A stretch of DNA of 64,000 nucleotides, taken from the NCBI GenBank assembly GCA_037447655.1, contig JBBHKE010001823.1, positions 113,554 through 177,553 on the forward strand, written 5' to 3'. Both the position numbers and the translations under genes were made by a program. Below, piece after piece: positions 57,025-64,000 of this stretch (positions are counted from its first letter, which is position 1; each line of letters begins with the position of its first letter). Under the pieces are notes generated by a model that made no database searches, was not told the DNA's origin, and was given only the letters and a program-made list of their open reading frames with translations. This stretch comes from Zygnema cylindricum (Eukaryota; Streptophyta; Zygnematophyceae; Zygnematales; Zygnemataceae).

Positions 57025-57040
57025 CTCCCCTAAAGCTTTA
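57025..57040 (-). promoter_or_regulatory. polypurine tract, family B
   Basis: Minus-strand AAAGCTTTAGGGGAG abuts the LTR start TGTTG. Confidence 0.8.
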
Positions 57041-57091
57041 GACTCTCTTAATCACTTAATCCATAAGTGTCTCTACACCAATGTATCCAGA

Positions 57092-57424
57092 CTACAACCA
57101 CCTTAATAGCTTGAGATTTTTACTGTTGAATTCTACTCTGACTTTTTCAGATTTTTGCATACACATGCTCAAACCTCCTATGACTGCTATAATAACATGT
57201 TTTATGTAATTCATATAGTTAACTAGACTCCAAAAATTGTGTATATAGGAAATCCTTACCATAAATTCTGACTCCCCTAACTCTAGACTTTCTTTTATAT
57301 TGTTGTCAAATTTTCTCTCTCTGCTTTCTAATTTTTGTCCGAACTCTGTAAGTGTAGAAATTCCCTTTTCATCCATCATTTCAGAATTTTCTAGCATATT
57401 TCTTATTCCCTTTTTCCTTGTCAA
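57092..57424 (-). pseudogene. RT C-terminal remnant of family B
   Basis: About 110 codons resembling the segment after the RT palm of element C: TRKKGIRNMLENSEMMDEKG matches the LTQKEAIGNMLERFKMKD type, then SLVNYMNYIKHVIIAVIGGL against SLIYFMNCTRPDIAAAVGVL. It follows the deletion that removed the RT core. No catalytic residues. Confidence 0.7.
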
Positions 57425-57463
57425 TCCGATGACAATTTTACTCTTAACTCTTTCTACTTTTAT

Positions 57464-59017
57464 TCAAAATATATTCTTAGTCTTCTCTAACTTTTGCATT
57501 CTCCACTTGTATTTTAGGACTGTTTTAATTTCGGTGACTCTTTCAAAGGTCCTTTGTGTAACTAGTAGGTCAATAGCTTTCCGATCTGGTGAAAGTTCCA
57601 CAATTTCCCAAGTTTGGGCGTCCAACATAGGTGTCACAATGTCATTTGTTGCCGTTACCTTGTGCTCTTTTTCGGGGTCTGAATTTCCCTCCCGAAGGGT
57701 AAGAGACTCCCCTTGATTATCAAATAGTGCATAATGCCTTTTAATAGCATTCCTTTGGTTAATTCTCCATCTCCCCCCCGGAAATTTTGAGGCTGGAGGC
57801 GAAGGTTTGGTCCTATTCTCAGTTTTTGGTCTTTGCGCTTGCGGCGGTTCACTGGTGATTGATAATCTTGGTCTAGCGACGAGATGGTCTCGTCGCTGGT
57901 CCACTGATAAAACACGCATATCTGTACTTCTACTAGATTCTCTTGTGCCCGTGCTCAAATTTATAGCGACTACATCATCTCGTCCTTGGTTCAGGGATGA
58001 CGTTGTTTCGTCGCTACTTCGTGTTTTTCCTTCGGAGCCCGTCATTAATGATCTAGCGACGAGTTCATCTCGTCGCTGGTCCAGCGACGAGACATAGTCG
58101 TTGCTACTTGTGCTCGGCGCCTTATCGAGTCCTCGTAACGTTAAAACTTGATCCATCCTAGGTTGAAAAATGACATATTCAATAACTTTTTCTGTTTTTC
58201 TGTCAACAGTTAATTCCTCCTCATTTTTTATAGTGATATTTCTTGTTATTACTACCCTATTCTTCTCGGGTTCATATACTCTATATTCTTCTGACGAATC
58301 ATCGTAACCAACTAGGATTCCAACTATACCTTTCAGCTCTATTTTCCACCTAGTCTGAATGCTCCCTGCAATAAGAACCTTGCTACCAAATACTCTAAGA
58401 TGACTGACTGTTGGTTTTCTTCCTGTCCATATCTCATGAGGTGACTTTCCTTTCATTACTCTAGACTCTAATCTATTTTTGATATATGTGGCACAATTTA
58501 AGGCCTCAGCCCAAAATTTCAAATCTACATTTTTCTCTTCAAGCATTGATGTGGCAACTGCTGTTAATGTTTTGTTTACTCTATCTGCTTCGTCATTTTT
58601 CTCTAAACTTCTATGGGATATTTCATTTTCTTCCAGAAAAGTGAGGAAATCTCGTGATAGATATTCTTCTTTGTTGTCCAATCTGAATGCTCGTAATTGA
58701 ATTCCGTGAATTTCCTCGCTCCAGGTTTTGAATTCTTTGAAGTGGGAAAACAATTCACTTTTCTCCTTCATGAAGTAAATTTTCGTGTAGCCTGAATAGT
58801 CATCCGTGAACGTCACCATGTATCTCATACCTCCTGCAGATGCGATCTTAGCTGGTCCCCATACACTCAAGTGAACTAATTCTAACATTTTTTCCGTTCT
58901 ATGGCCGCTCTCACAAGGATTTATATGTATCCTTTCGAGAGAAAAACCATTACATAATATTTCTTCCTTTTTGCTAAATTCTACACCTTCTATTATACCT
59001 TCCTTTTTCAGATCCAT
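57464..59017 (-). CDS. integrase-like ORF with changed catalytic residues and a repeat linker (517 aa)
   Basis: Open for 517 codons from the ATG at 59,017. Starts in the pre-integrase region, but the zinc-binding His/Cys pattern is damaged (CNGFSLERIH against CDGCSLGKIH). The integrase core is recognisable: YMVTFTDDYSGYTKIYFM, FRLDNKEEY, NVDLKFWAEALN, SPHEIWTGRKP. The first catalytic Asp is replaced (VHLSV against IHSDV), the second is kept (LDN), and the Glu position is Asp (NDEADRVNK against NGVCERLNR), so integrase activity is unlikely. The linker holds three repeats around SSLDQRRDELVARS, SSLNQGRDDVVAIN and LSVDQRRDHLVARP. The ORF ends shortly after the RT entry motif DAQTWEIVELSPDRKAI, where the RT core has been deleted. 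It starts 22 bp after the gag stop. Possibly non-functional but remarkably open. Confidence 0.78.
   Translation of the reverse strand: MDLKKEGIIEGVEFSKKEEILCNGFSLERIHINPCESGHRTEKMLELVHLSVWGPAKIASAGGMRYMVTFTDDYSGYTKIYFMKEKSELFSHFKEFKTWSEEIHGIQLRAFRLDNKEEYLSRDFLTFLEENEISHRSLEKNDEADRVNKTLTAVATSMLEEKNVDLKFWAEALNCATYIKNRLESRVMKGKSPHEIWTGRKPTVSHLRVFGSKVLIAGSIQTRWKIELKGIVGILVGYDDSSEEYRVYEPEKNRVVITRNITIKNEEELTVDRKTEKVIEYVIFQPRMDQVLTLRGLDKAPSTSSNDYVSSLDQRRDELVARSLMTGSEGKTRSSDETTSSLNQGRDDVVAINLSTGTRESSRSTDMRVLSVDQRRDHLVARPRLSITSEPPQAQRPKTENRTKPSPPASKFPGGRWRINQRNAIKRHYALFDNQGESLTLREGNSDPEKEHKVTATNDIVTPMLDAQTWEIVELSPDRKAIDLLVTQRTFERVTEIKTVLKYKWRMQKLEKTKNIF
57860..58110. repeat. hairpin-forming repeats in the integrase linker
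   Basis: GCGACGAGATGGTCTCGTCGC (57,879-57,899), GCGACGAGTTCATCTCGTCGC (about 58,056-58,076) and GCGACGAGACATAGTCGTTGC (about 58,083-58,103), with a decayed copy near 57,967, are short perfect or near-perfect hairpins spaced along the coding repeat of about 90 bp. Confidence 0.75.
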
Positions 59018-59038
59018 TTTCCAACCAAAGTCTTTTTC

Positions 59039-59965
59039 TCATGTAATGGTATTAGTGTGTGCAAAAAGGGAATTTTTGTTTGTTTCCGAAAAATTCAAAA
59101 CTTGTTTTTCCTTTTCTATCATATTTGAGGTGACGGCGGAAGTTTGTGTAGGTTGGCGAAACTCTGATTTTCGTATATACCAACCAGGACGAAAGATTCC
59201 AGTTTTAGCAACCTTTTTATACTTTGGACAACTCCTATAGCCATGTCTATTTTCATTACAATAATAGCATACATCAGGCCTCTTTTTAATATGACTATTC
59301 TGAAACTGTACTTTTCGAGCACTTTCTGTATAAAAAGATTTAGCTTGTCCACTACTTTTAAAAGCTTCCTGACTAGACTCTTCATCTAACACATACTGAA
59401 TTGCTATCGCTAGATTCCACTCAGCCTGCGGTAATTTTTTCAAATTGTCAGAGGCTCGTTTATATTCACTAGGAAGCCCTCTCATTAACAATAGTGCTTG
59501 TTGGTCATTAGGAAAAATGCCACCTGAACAAGCATTTTCTACAATTAATTTTCTCAAACCATAACAGTAATCTGCCATACTACCACCAGAGTATTTATAC
59601 TCCCAAATTTTTCCAGCTGTGACCATTTGGTGCTGAACATTAGTCTTGATGTATATGTCTTTTAATGACTTCCAAATTTCTGACGCCTTTTTGATTTGAA
59701 TATGCGCCATTCCAAGCTCCTTCGAAATAAGTAGTTTGATGATGTGGAGACACTGCAAATTTTTCTTCTTCCAGCTCGCATTCGATTCGGCCAAAGATCC
59801 ATCCAAAACATCCATAAGGTTTATATTTATAAAATATAACTCCACCATATCCGCCCAATAGATATAATCCGTGCCGTCAAAGATAGGTATTCTTGAGGGT
59901 GGGCCCATAACCTGTTGTTCTGTGACAACCGTAGTAGCACCAACTGCCACTAGATCACAAGCCAT
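59039..59965 (-). CDS. Copia Gag, family B (about 308 aa)
   Basis: Gag that would assemble particles and bind element RNA. The best start is the ATG at 59,965, inside the 5' LTR; the upstream in-frame GTG at 60,016 is less likely. The leader MACDLVAVGATTVVTEQQ is LTR-encoded, then the frame reads VMGPPSRIPIFDGTDYIYW across the primer site. Capsid blocks: LDGSLAESNASW, MAHIQIKKASEIWKSLKDIY, GKIWEYKYSGGSMADYCYGL, ALLMRGLPSEYK. Knuckle CYYCNENRHGYRSC keeps CX2CX4HX4C. No internal stop. Closest relative in the window is the decayed copy at 21.1 kb. Being intact beside a near-identical LTR pair, it may still be expressed. Confidence 0.85.
   Translation of the reverse strand: MACDLVAVGATTVVTEQQVMGPPSRIPIFDGTDYIYWADMVELYFININLMDVLDGSLAESNASWKKKNLQCLHIIKLLISKELGMAHIQIKKASEIWKSLKDIYIKTNVQHQMVTAGKIWEYKYSGGSMADYCYGLRKLIVENACSGGIFPNDQQALLLMRGLPSEYKRASDNLKKLPQAEWNLAIAIQYVLDEESSQEAFKSSGQAKSFYTESARKVQFQNSHIKKRPDVCYYCNENRHGYRSCPKYKKVAKTGIFRPGWYIRKSEFRQPTQTSAVTSNMIEKEKQVLNFSETNKNSLFAHTNTIT
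59900..59912 (-). promoter_or_regulatory. primer binding site, family B
   Basis: Minus-strand GGTTATGGGCCCA, directly after the 5' LTR. It is a 13-base exact match to the complement of the initiator tRNA-Met anticodon arm (TGGGCCCATAACC). It also encodes VMGP of Gag. Confidence 0.85.
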
Positions 59966-60799
59966 CACAGAACCAAAAGGGGAAACACTCAAGGTACCAA
60001 CTTCGACCCACTGCACAAAGCAGTCAATATGGCCAAATGCCCAAAACTACACCAGCGTGTAGTTTACCACGTGTGCTGACAACTCACAAAGTTTCAAGCA
60101 AAACGCTCAAATAAACCAAGAGATATAGCCCAAAGAATATCCCTTAAAATGCACAAACGTGCCCTTTGAAACCTTGTACAAGGAATGCATAAAAATACTA
60201 ACTCGTAGAATTTATACTTAATAAATTCTACTACTACCTATCTAGCCAATCACAGTACTGTAAAGAGTCCTACGGTACTTTCTAACCGTACTCTAAAGTA
60301 ATCTGACTATGTACCTGGTGTATGTTAATTTAGTCAACGGTACGTCTACTTGTTTCATACAAAAGGACAACCCTTAATTGTCTACGTCTGACTTTCACTA
60401 ACTGTACACACTAATATAAATGAACGTGAAGACAAATTCTCGTTTCCATAAGGTTATCGCCGACATTCAGACTTTTATAAGTGACGAGATCCACCGTGTC
60501 ACTGTGGTCCACTTTCAGATCCTGGTAAGTATTTGTCGGTCCGATCTTGTCTATCGGACGGTATGTCATAATTAAGTAGTGCGCGTCATTTCGTAATCTT
60601 TCTTATCACATAAATATCTTTTGATAAAGGACTTCTTGTAAATCTTGTCACGGAGTATGTCTTGTCACGAAGAATACTGTAGTGACGTCTTCATACTATT
60701 TGTGTTACGTATAATCAAGTGACAACTCTAAAAATATTTCTAAGTCTTGAGGCTTCCTCTCACAAAATATAGAGAGGACTAAAGCTTTTAAAAACAACA
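59913..60799 (-). repeat. 5' LTR, family B
   Basis: Pair of 56,137-57,024. Contains the gag ATG at 59,965. Followed on the right by GTAAG. Confidence 0.93.
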
Positions 60800-60804
60800 G
60801 TAAG

Positions 60805-61329
60805 TATGCATACACAGACGCCTGAAATCATCTAGGGTTTAATGGAATAGAAGCTTAATATATCTCCATCGTCATAACAAACCCTAAGACAATGCATGAC
60901 ATAACAAACACAACCAAGGTTTGATGGGGTAATCAACATAAAGAAACCCTAGGACAAACACATTAACAATGCATAACAAACAAGCATATAAATAATAACA
61001 CATGAATGCATCACACATAAACAAATTGTATAATCAAATATTCAATTTATCACTCAAAGTGCATGACCTAATCGACAACCCTAAAATACTACATCTTTGG
61101 TCCCCACTTAACTAACCAGCATTGATGATTAATTCCTAACAAAGCTCATTCCTATATATACATTTGTGAGCTGTTAACGAATCACTAAGTGTCAAAATAA
61201 CCAACGTAAATTACGTAACTGTCATTAAGTCCTATTTAATCATAATAATTTGCTACTAAGAATAAGCAAATCGTAAACGTACACCTGTGAGTCAAGCAAT
61301 CATAAGCGTACACTTGTCTAAAAGTACAA
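60805..61329. other. no recognisable gene
   Basis: AT-rich, non-coding. The words ACACAGA(T/C)GC and GTATGCATACAC flank both ends of the family-B element. Confidence 0.45.
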
Positions 61330-61860
61330 CACATAAACACACACAATTTAGAGTATCTAAACCTTAAATGATTACGTAAATAAAAACTGTCATAATAAAC
61401 ACTAATTTATCAATACAAATATGAAAAACCAATGTTGTTCCAAATAATTGCAAGTACACACAATCGCACAGAATCGTATGCTAAGTCATGCTAAGTCACT
61501 CAATGTAACTCCTTGATTTTCCTCAAAGAATTTGGGACCTCCAAAACATACATCTTGTGATTTGACGCCATTTCGCGTTCCCGCTACTTGAAAAATTATG
61601 GCGGCCTTTGTCCGCCGTCTATAGCTATTATGCGACACCCTTGATGTCGCGCCACGTGGTCCCAAAGTCCACTTGACAAAACGATGTCAAACCATCCAAA
61701 TTTGTCCGTACCACAATTACGTACTTCGCCATAAATGGCGCATGTCAAATCTAGCGTCCACTTGCAAAAGAAGACGTTCCGTACCGGCGGCGTCCTTTTT
61801 AATAAATGTTGCCTGTCGTATTTTGTTTCGTACGTACGACGTACAATTATATAACAACCC
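61330..61860. repeat. dispersed repeat shared with 48.6-49.0 kb
   Basis: Second copy of the repeat at 48,561-49,000 in direct orientation; see shared words there. A minus-strand ORF of 105 codons (61,913-61,596) overlaps it and has no recognisable domain. Confidence 0.55.
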
Positions 61861-62149
61861 TTTTGAGATTCTTGGTCTGAATTCATCGAACTGAGTTTCT
61901 TGTCCTCCTCCATAATTTCCGAATAATTTCCACCAACCAGCCCCTCCTTTAACCGAAGTTTGGTTAGTTAGGTGTAATCCGCCATATAGTGCCCTAGTTT
62001 CTTACAAAAATATTTCAAACCCTTGGGAGCCCTTCGTCCGAACTCATTGGTCTGAGTTTTTTGCCCCCCCCTCCAAAATTTCCGACCGGTTTTTTGGAAT
62101 CCTTGTTTCTCTAATCAGTCCTGGTTGCCAAGGCTTGCCCACACTTTCC
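61861..62149. other. no recognisable gene
   Basis: Contains two copies of CCGAA-TTC-GGTCTGA-TT words (near 61,876 and 62,036) marking a small diverged duplication: TTGGTCTGAATTCATCGAAC and CATTGGTCTGAGTTTTTTG. No gene. Confidence 0.4.
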
Positions 62150-62911
62150 TCCCCTTTAGATCTCTATCGTATTCTCTCAAACGAGAATCGTCCTTACTAT
62201 TGAATTCAATATCCACCTTAAGTCACGCAATTCCAACACACGGTTGACTATATTGTCGAACTCATATGATAACTTTATGAGAAGACAATTAACCTTTTCT
62301 TTTTCAATTTATGTTTTTCCAACACTATCTAGCTCCTTGAAAAGTGTTTCGAGCTCATTACATAAATTCAACATTTCCCCCCTTTTGTATACATATTTAT
62401 TTATTTTCTGATCAACCAACTGTTGTTGCTAAATTGTACCACTTCTGTACATCTCTATGAGAGCCACCCAAAGATCAGATGCCCTCTCTACGTGAAAATG
62501 AGGAGATGCAAGCCTTTGAGTAAGATGGCGGAGGATGAAGTGCTTTGCCGCCATATTGATATAGTCCCAGGTTTAAATATCATTCTCCTCGTTCCTCTGA
62601 ATAGGTGACATGAATGTTGAACCGGTTGATATAGGTGTGATTCTCTCCTTCTCTTTTCTTTTGTCCACCACCTCGGCTTCCTTTGTCTCCTCCTTTTGAG
62701 ATGGATCTACATTTGTGGTGAATCTGCTTCCTCCGAACCCAAGAGGGATGCCAAGAGCGGATGGACGCCTCACCCGTCCACTCACTATTTACCAAAATCT
62801 TTTATCACAACGAGTTTTTGTCATCCTACTCTCCCAATATATCAAGCCAGATCCATTAAAGATGGGCACCCTAGAGGGTGCGCCCATAACCTCCAATTTT
62901 GAGACCTCCAT
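62150..62911 (-). pseudogene. Copia gag, family A, truncated
   Basis: From 62,911 downwards: MEVSKLEVMGAPSRVPIFNG crosses LTR end and primer site (GGTTATGGGCG) as in the intact element, then SGLIYW. A variable spacer follows with GDKGSRGGGQKKREGEN-like residues, and the C-terminal capsid appears near 62,240-62,330 (KVNCLLIKLSYEF matching KINTLLMKLPSEY). Stops and frame changes; no knuckle seen. The left end fades at about 62,150. Confidence 0.7.
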
Positions 62912-63872
62912 AGGTCCTCAGAATGGGTAGCTCACACGAAGCCCCTAGGATAACCCTGACCCTTTTGTGTTTCAACAATGCTAACTACCACAGTGTCAGA
63001 CAAAAACTTTGACCACCTTTACCCCTGTGAATATAGGACTTCTTTGAGTCAATAGGAAAATGAATTTATGAATTTACTCCCCTGAGCAGTAAGTTATGTA
63101 GGGTCAAAGTTGATCTTTTGTACAAAAGCACTCTGGGAGAGAGGCGGCTACCTACAAATTTTTCTAAGTCCTAAATCCCTCTCTAAACCCTCTACTACTA
63201 GTGTACGGCACCAATCATAATACTTTGTTGTATAGAAAGGTATAGGTGTCGGAGTACTTTTTGTATGGCCATCGTATGGCATTGTCAAAATGTCGACACC
63301 TGCCATATGCGAATTTTTTCCCATATTCTCCGGAGATGCTGCAAGCCAATGAGGTTGTGCCACGTGTCACTTGACGTGGTGATGACCAAAAACCGCCAAA
63401 CGTCTATTCCGCGACCTTGGCACCTATCGTGGCCGTTCAATCAAAACCGACTTTGAACTTTAGGCGTCAAAAATAAATACGCGGCATTTGTTTCGGCGTC
63501 GAAACAAATGCGCGGTATTCGTTTCGCGAAGTACCGTAAACCGTACTATAGTAAACTGTACATATGTACTTAGAATATATTCATTCCGTTAAATGAATTC
63601 GTCTACGCGTACATCTTTAAATACTTATCAAACCCCATAAACTTTAGCAATGGTCATAGAGTTATAGGACAAAGCTAAGGGCTACTGATGACTTTGACGA
63701 ACGACAGGTACTAGGTTGAAATCCGAGGTCCGTTAAGTAATTTTTTGGTAAACCTATCAGAACTATTGCCCGTCTCTCTCTAAGCAACATAGGCAGCCAT
63801 GGCTTTAGCTCCCTCTCTAACCTTTAGTGACTGCGACAAATGTGGGAGTTGAAGAGAGGAGTTTAAGGCAAG
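62892..63872 (-). repeat. 5' LTR, family A, truncated on the right
   Basis: Matches the family-A LTR from its gag end through CCGGAGATGCTGCAA, GCCACGTGTCACTTGACGTGG and the tRNA-like module (AGGTTGAAATCC B-box-like at about 63,712) to CAGCCATGGCTTTAGCTCCC and GGAGTTTAAGGCAAG. The terminal roughly 70 bp are missing, replaced by the dispersed repeat at 63,873. Confidence 0.78.
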
Positions 63873-64000
63873 TTTGTCGTGCATGAGAGGCAAGCAAGCA
63901 AACATGCATCACAACCAGCAAAGTCATGCTCACAAACATACACAACAACGGAAATAAATATGAAAAGTCAAAAAATATATACACCATGAGAAGGACCAAA
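63873..64000. repeat. dispersed repeat, copy of 10,556-10,740
   Basis: TGTCGTGCATGAGAGGCAAG, then AAAGTCATGCTCACAAACAT, matching 10,558-10,622 in the same orientation. Runs off the window. Confidence 0.55.

Larger units (their letters stand above)
56137..60799 (-). mobile_element. very young non-autonomous Copia element, family B
   Basis: Complete 4.7-kb element on the minus strand with LTRs 56,137-57,024 (888 bp) and 59,913-60,799 (887 bp). I count only four differences between them by eye: three substitutions and one single-base deletion. The 5-bp duplication GTAAG is perfect. The interior (2888 bp) keeps gag, an integrase-like ORF and an RT C-terminal scrap. Protease and the core of reverse transcriptase are deleted. 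It moved recently, using enzymes supplied by another element. Confidence 0.93.

Noticed and set aside
59966-60016. Upstream GTG as the start of family-B Gag
   Set aside because: Non-ATG start is not expected here; the ATG at 59,965 gives a leader matching those of the other LTR families.
61596-61913. 105-codon minus-strand ORF as a gene
   Set aside because: Falls in a dispersed repeat that also occurs at 48.6-49.0 kb without the ORF; no recognisable domain.

Overview
The window looks like nuclear DNA from a repeat-rich, AT-rich eukaryote. It has Ty1/Copia-type LTR retrotransposons in several states of decay, Tc1/mariner-like and Harbinger-like non-autonomous DNA elements, a hAT transposase remnant, satellites and microsatellites, and only one convincing host gene. 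There are no operons, ribosome-binding sites or other bacterial hallmarks. The species cannot be named from the sequence. An alga or other protist with a retrotransposon-swollen genome would fit, but that is inference.

Layout. 1-10.7 kb: a 1.6-kb foldback element (972-2538), a satellite (3.04-4.3 kb) interrupted by a TA-flanked MITE, a second copy of that MITE (8428-8959) and a hAT dimerisation-domain remnant (about 9.5-9.7 kb). 10,753-16,930: a complete but mutated Copia element on + with target-site duplication ATAGC. 17-23 kb: undefined repeats, a relative of the foldback element, and an old Copia pol remnant (21.1-23.0 kb). 23.3-30 kb: a GCCGGGCAGTC/T-tract array, a purine-rich block, one membrane-anchored GT92-like glycosyltransferase gene (minus strand, 25,419 to about 26,692) and a 2.2-kb polypyrimidine block ending in a long CTCCCT hexamer array. 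30-33.5 kb: a Tc1/mariner-like MITE, an 83-bp tandem repeat and a pair of roughly 0.4-kb direct repeats. 34-39 kb: a decayed gag-protease region of a different retroelement. 39-48 kb: a minus-strand Copia with a solo LTR inside its reverse transcriptase, then a plus-strand mosaic element whose two LTRs belong to different families. 49.5-49.7 kb: a 227-bp MITE with 24-bp perfect terminal repeats. 50,283-54,489 and 56,137-60,799: two young non-autonomous Copia elements on the minus strand, each with paired near-identical LTRs and a perfect 5-bp target-site duplication (GTAGA, GTAAG). 62-64 kb: a truncated element of the first of these families.

How the parts fit. Three LTR families are present: A (LTR about 1.18 kb), B (about 0.89 kb) and C (about 1.0 kb). 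They share one architecture. The gag start codon lies inside the 5' LTR. The LTR ends in CA. The next bases, GGTTATGGGCC(C), match the complement of the anticodon stem-loop of initiator tRNA-Met (half-tRNA priming as in Drosophila copia) and are themselves translated as the Gag motif V(M/I)GPPSR. The polypurine tract is AGGGGAG directly before the 3' LTR. The two young elements lack a complete pol, so their recent movement implies an autonomous partner elsewhere.

The most unusual signals are a tRNA-like module (A box, B box, T-run) on the antisense strand of every sufficiently complete family-A LTR, the 616-codon single-ORF element at 50-54 kb, and cis-acting replication signals that also encode Gag.
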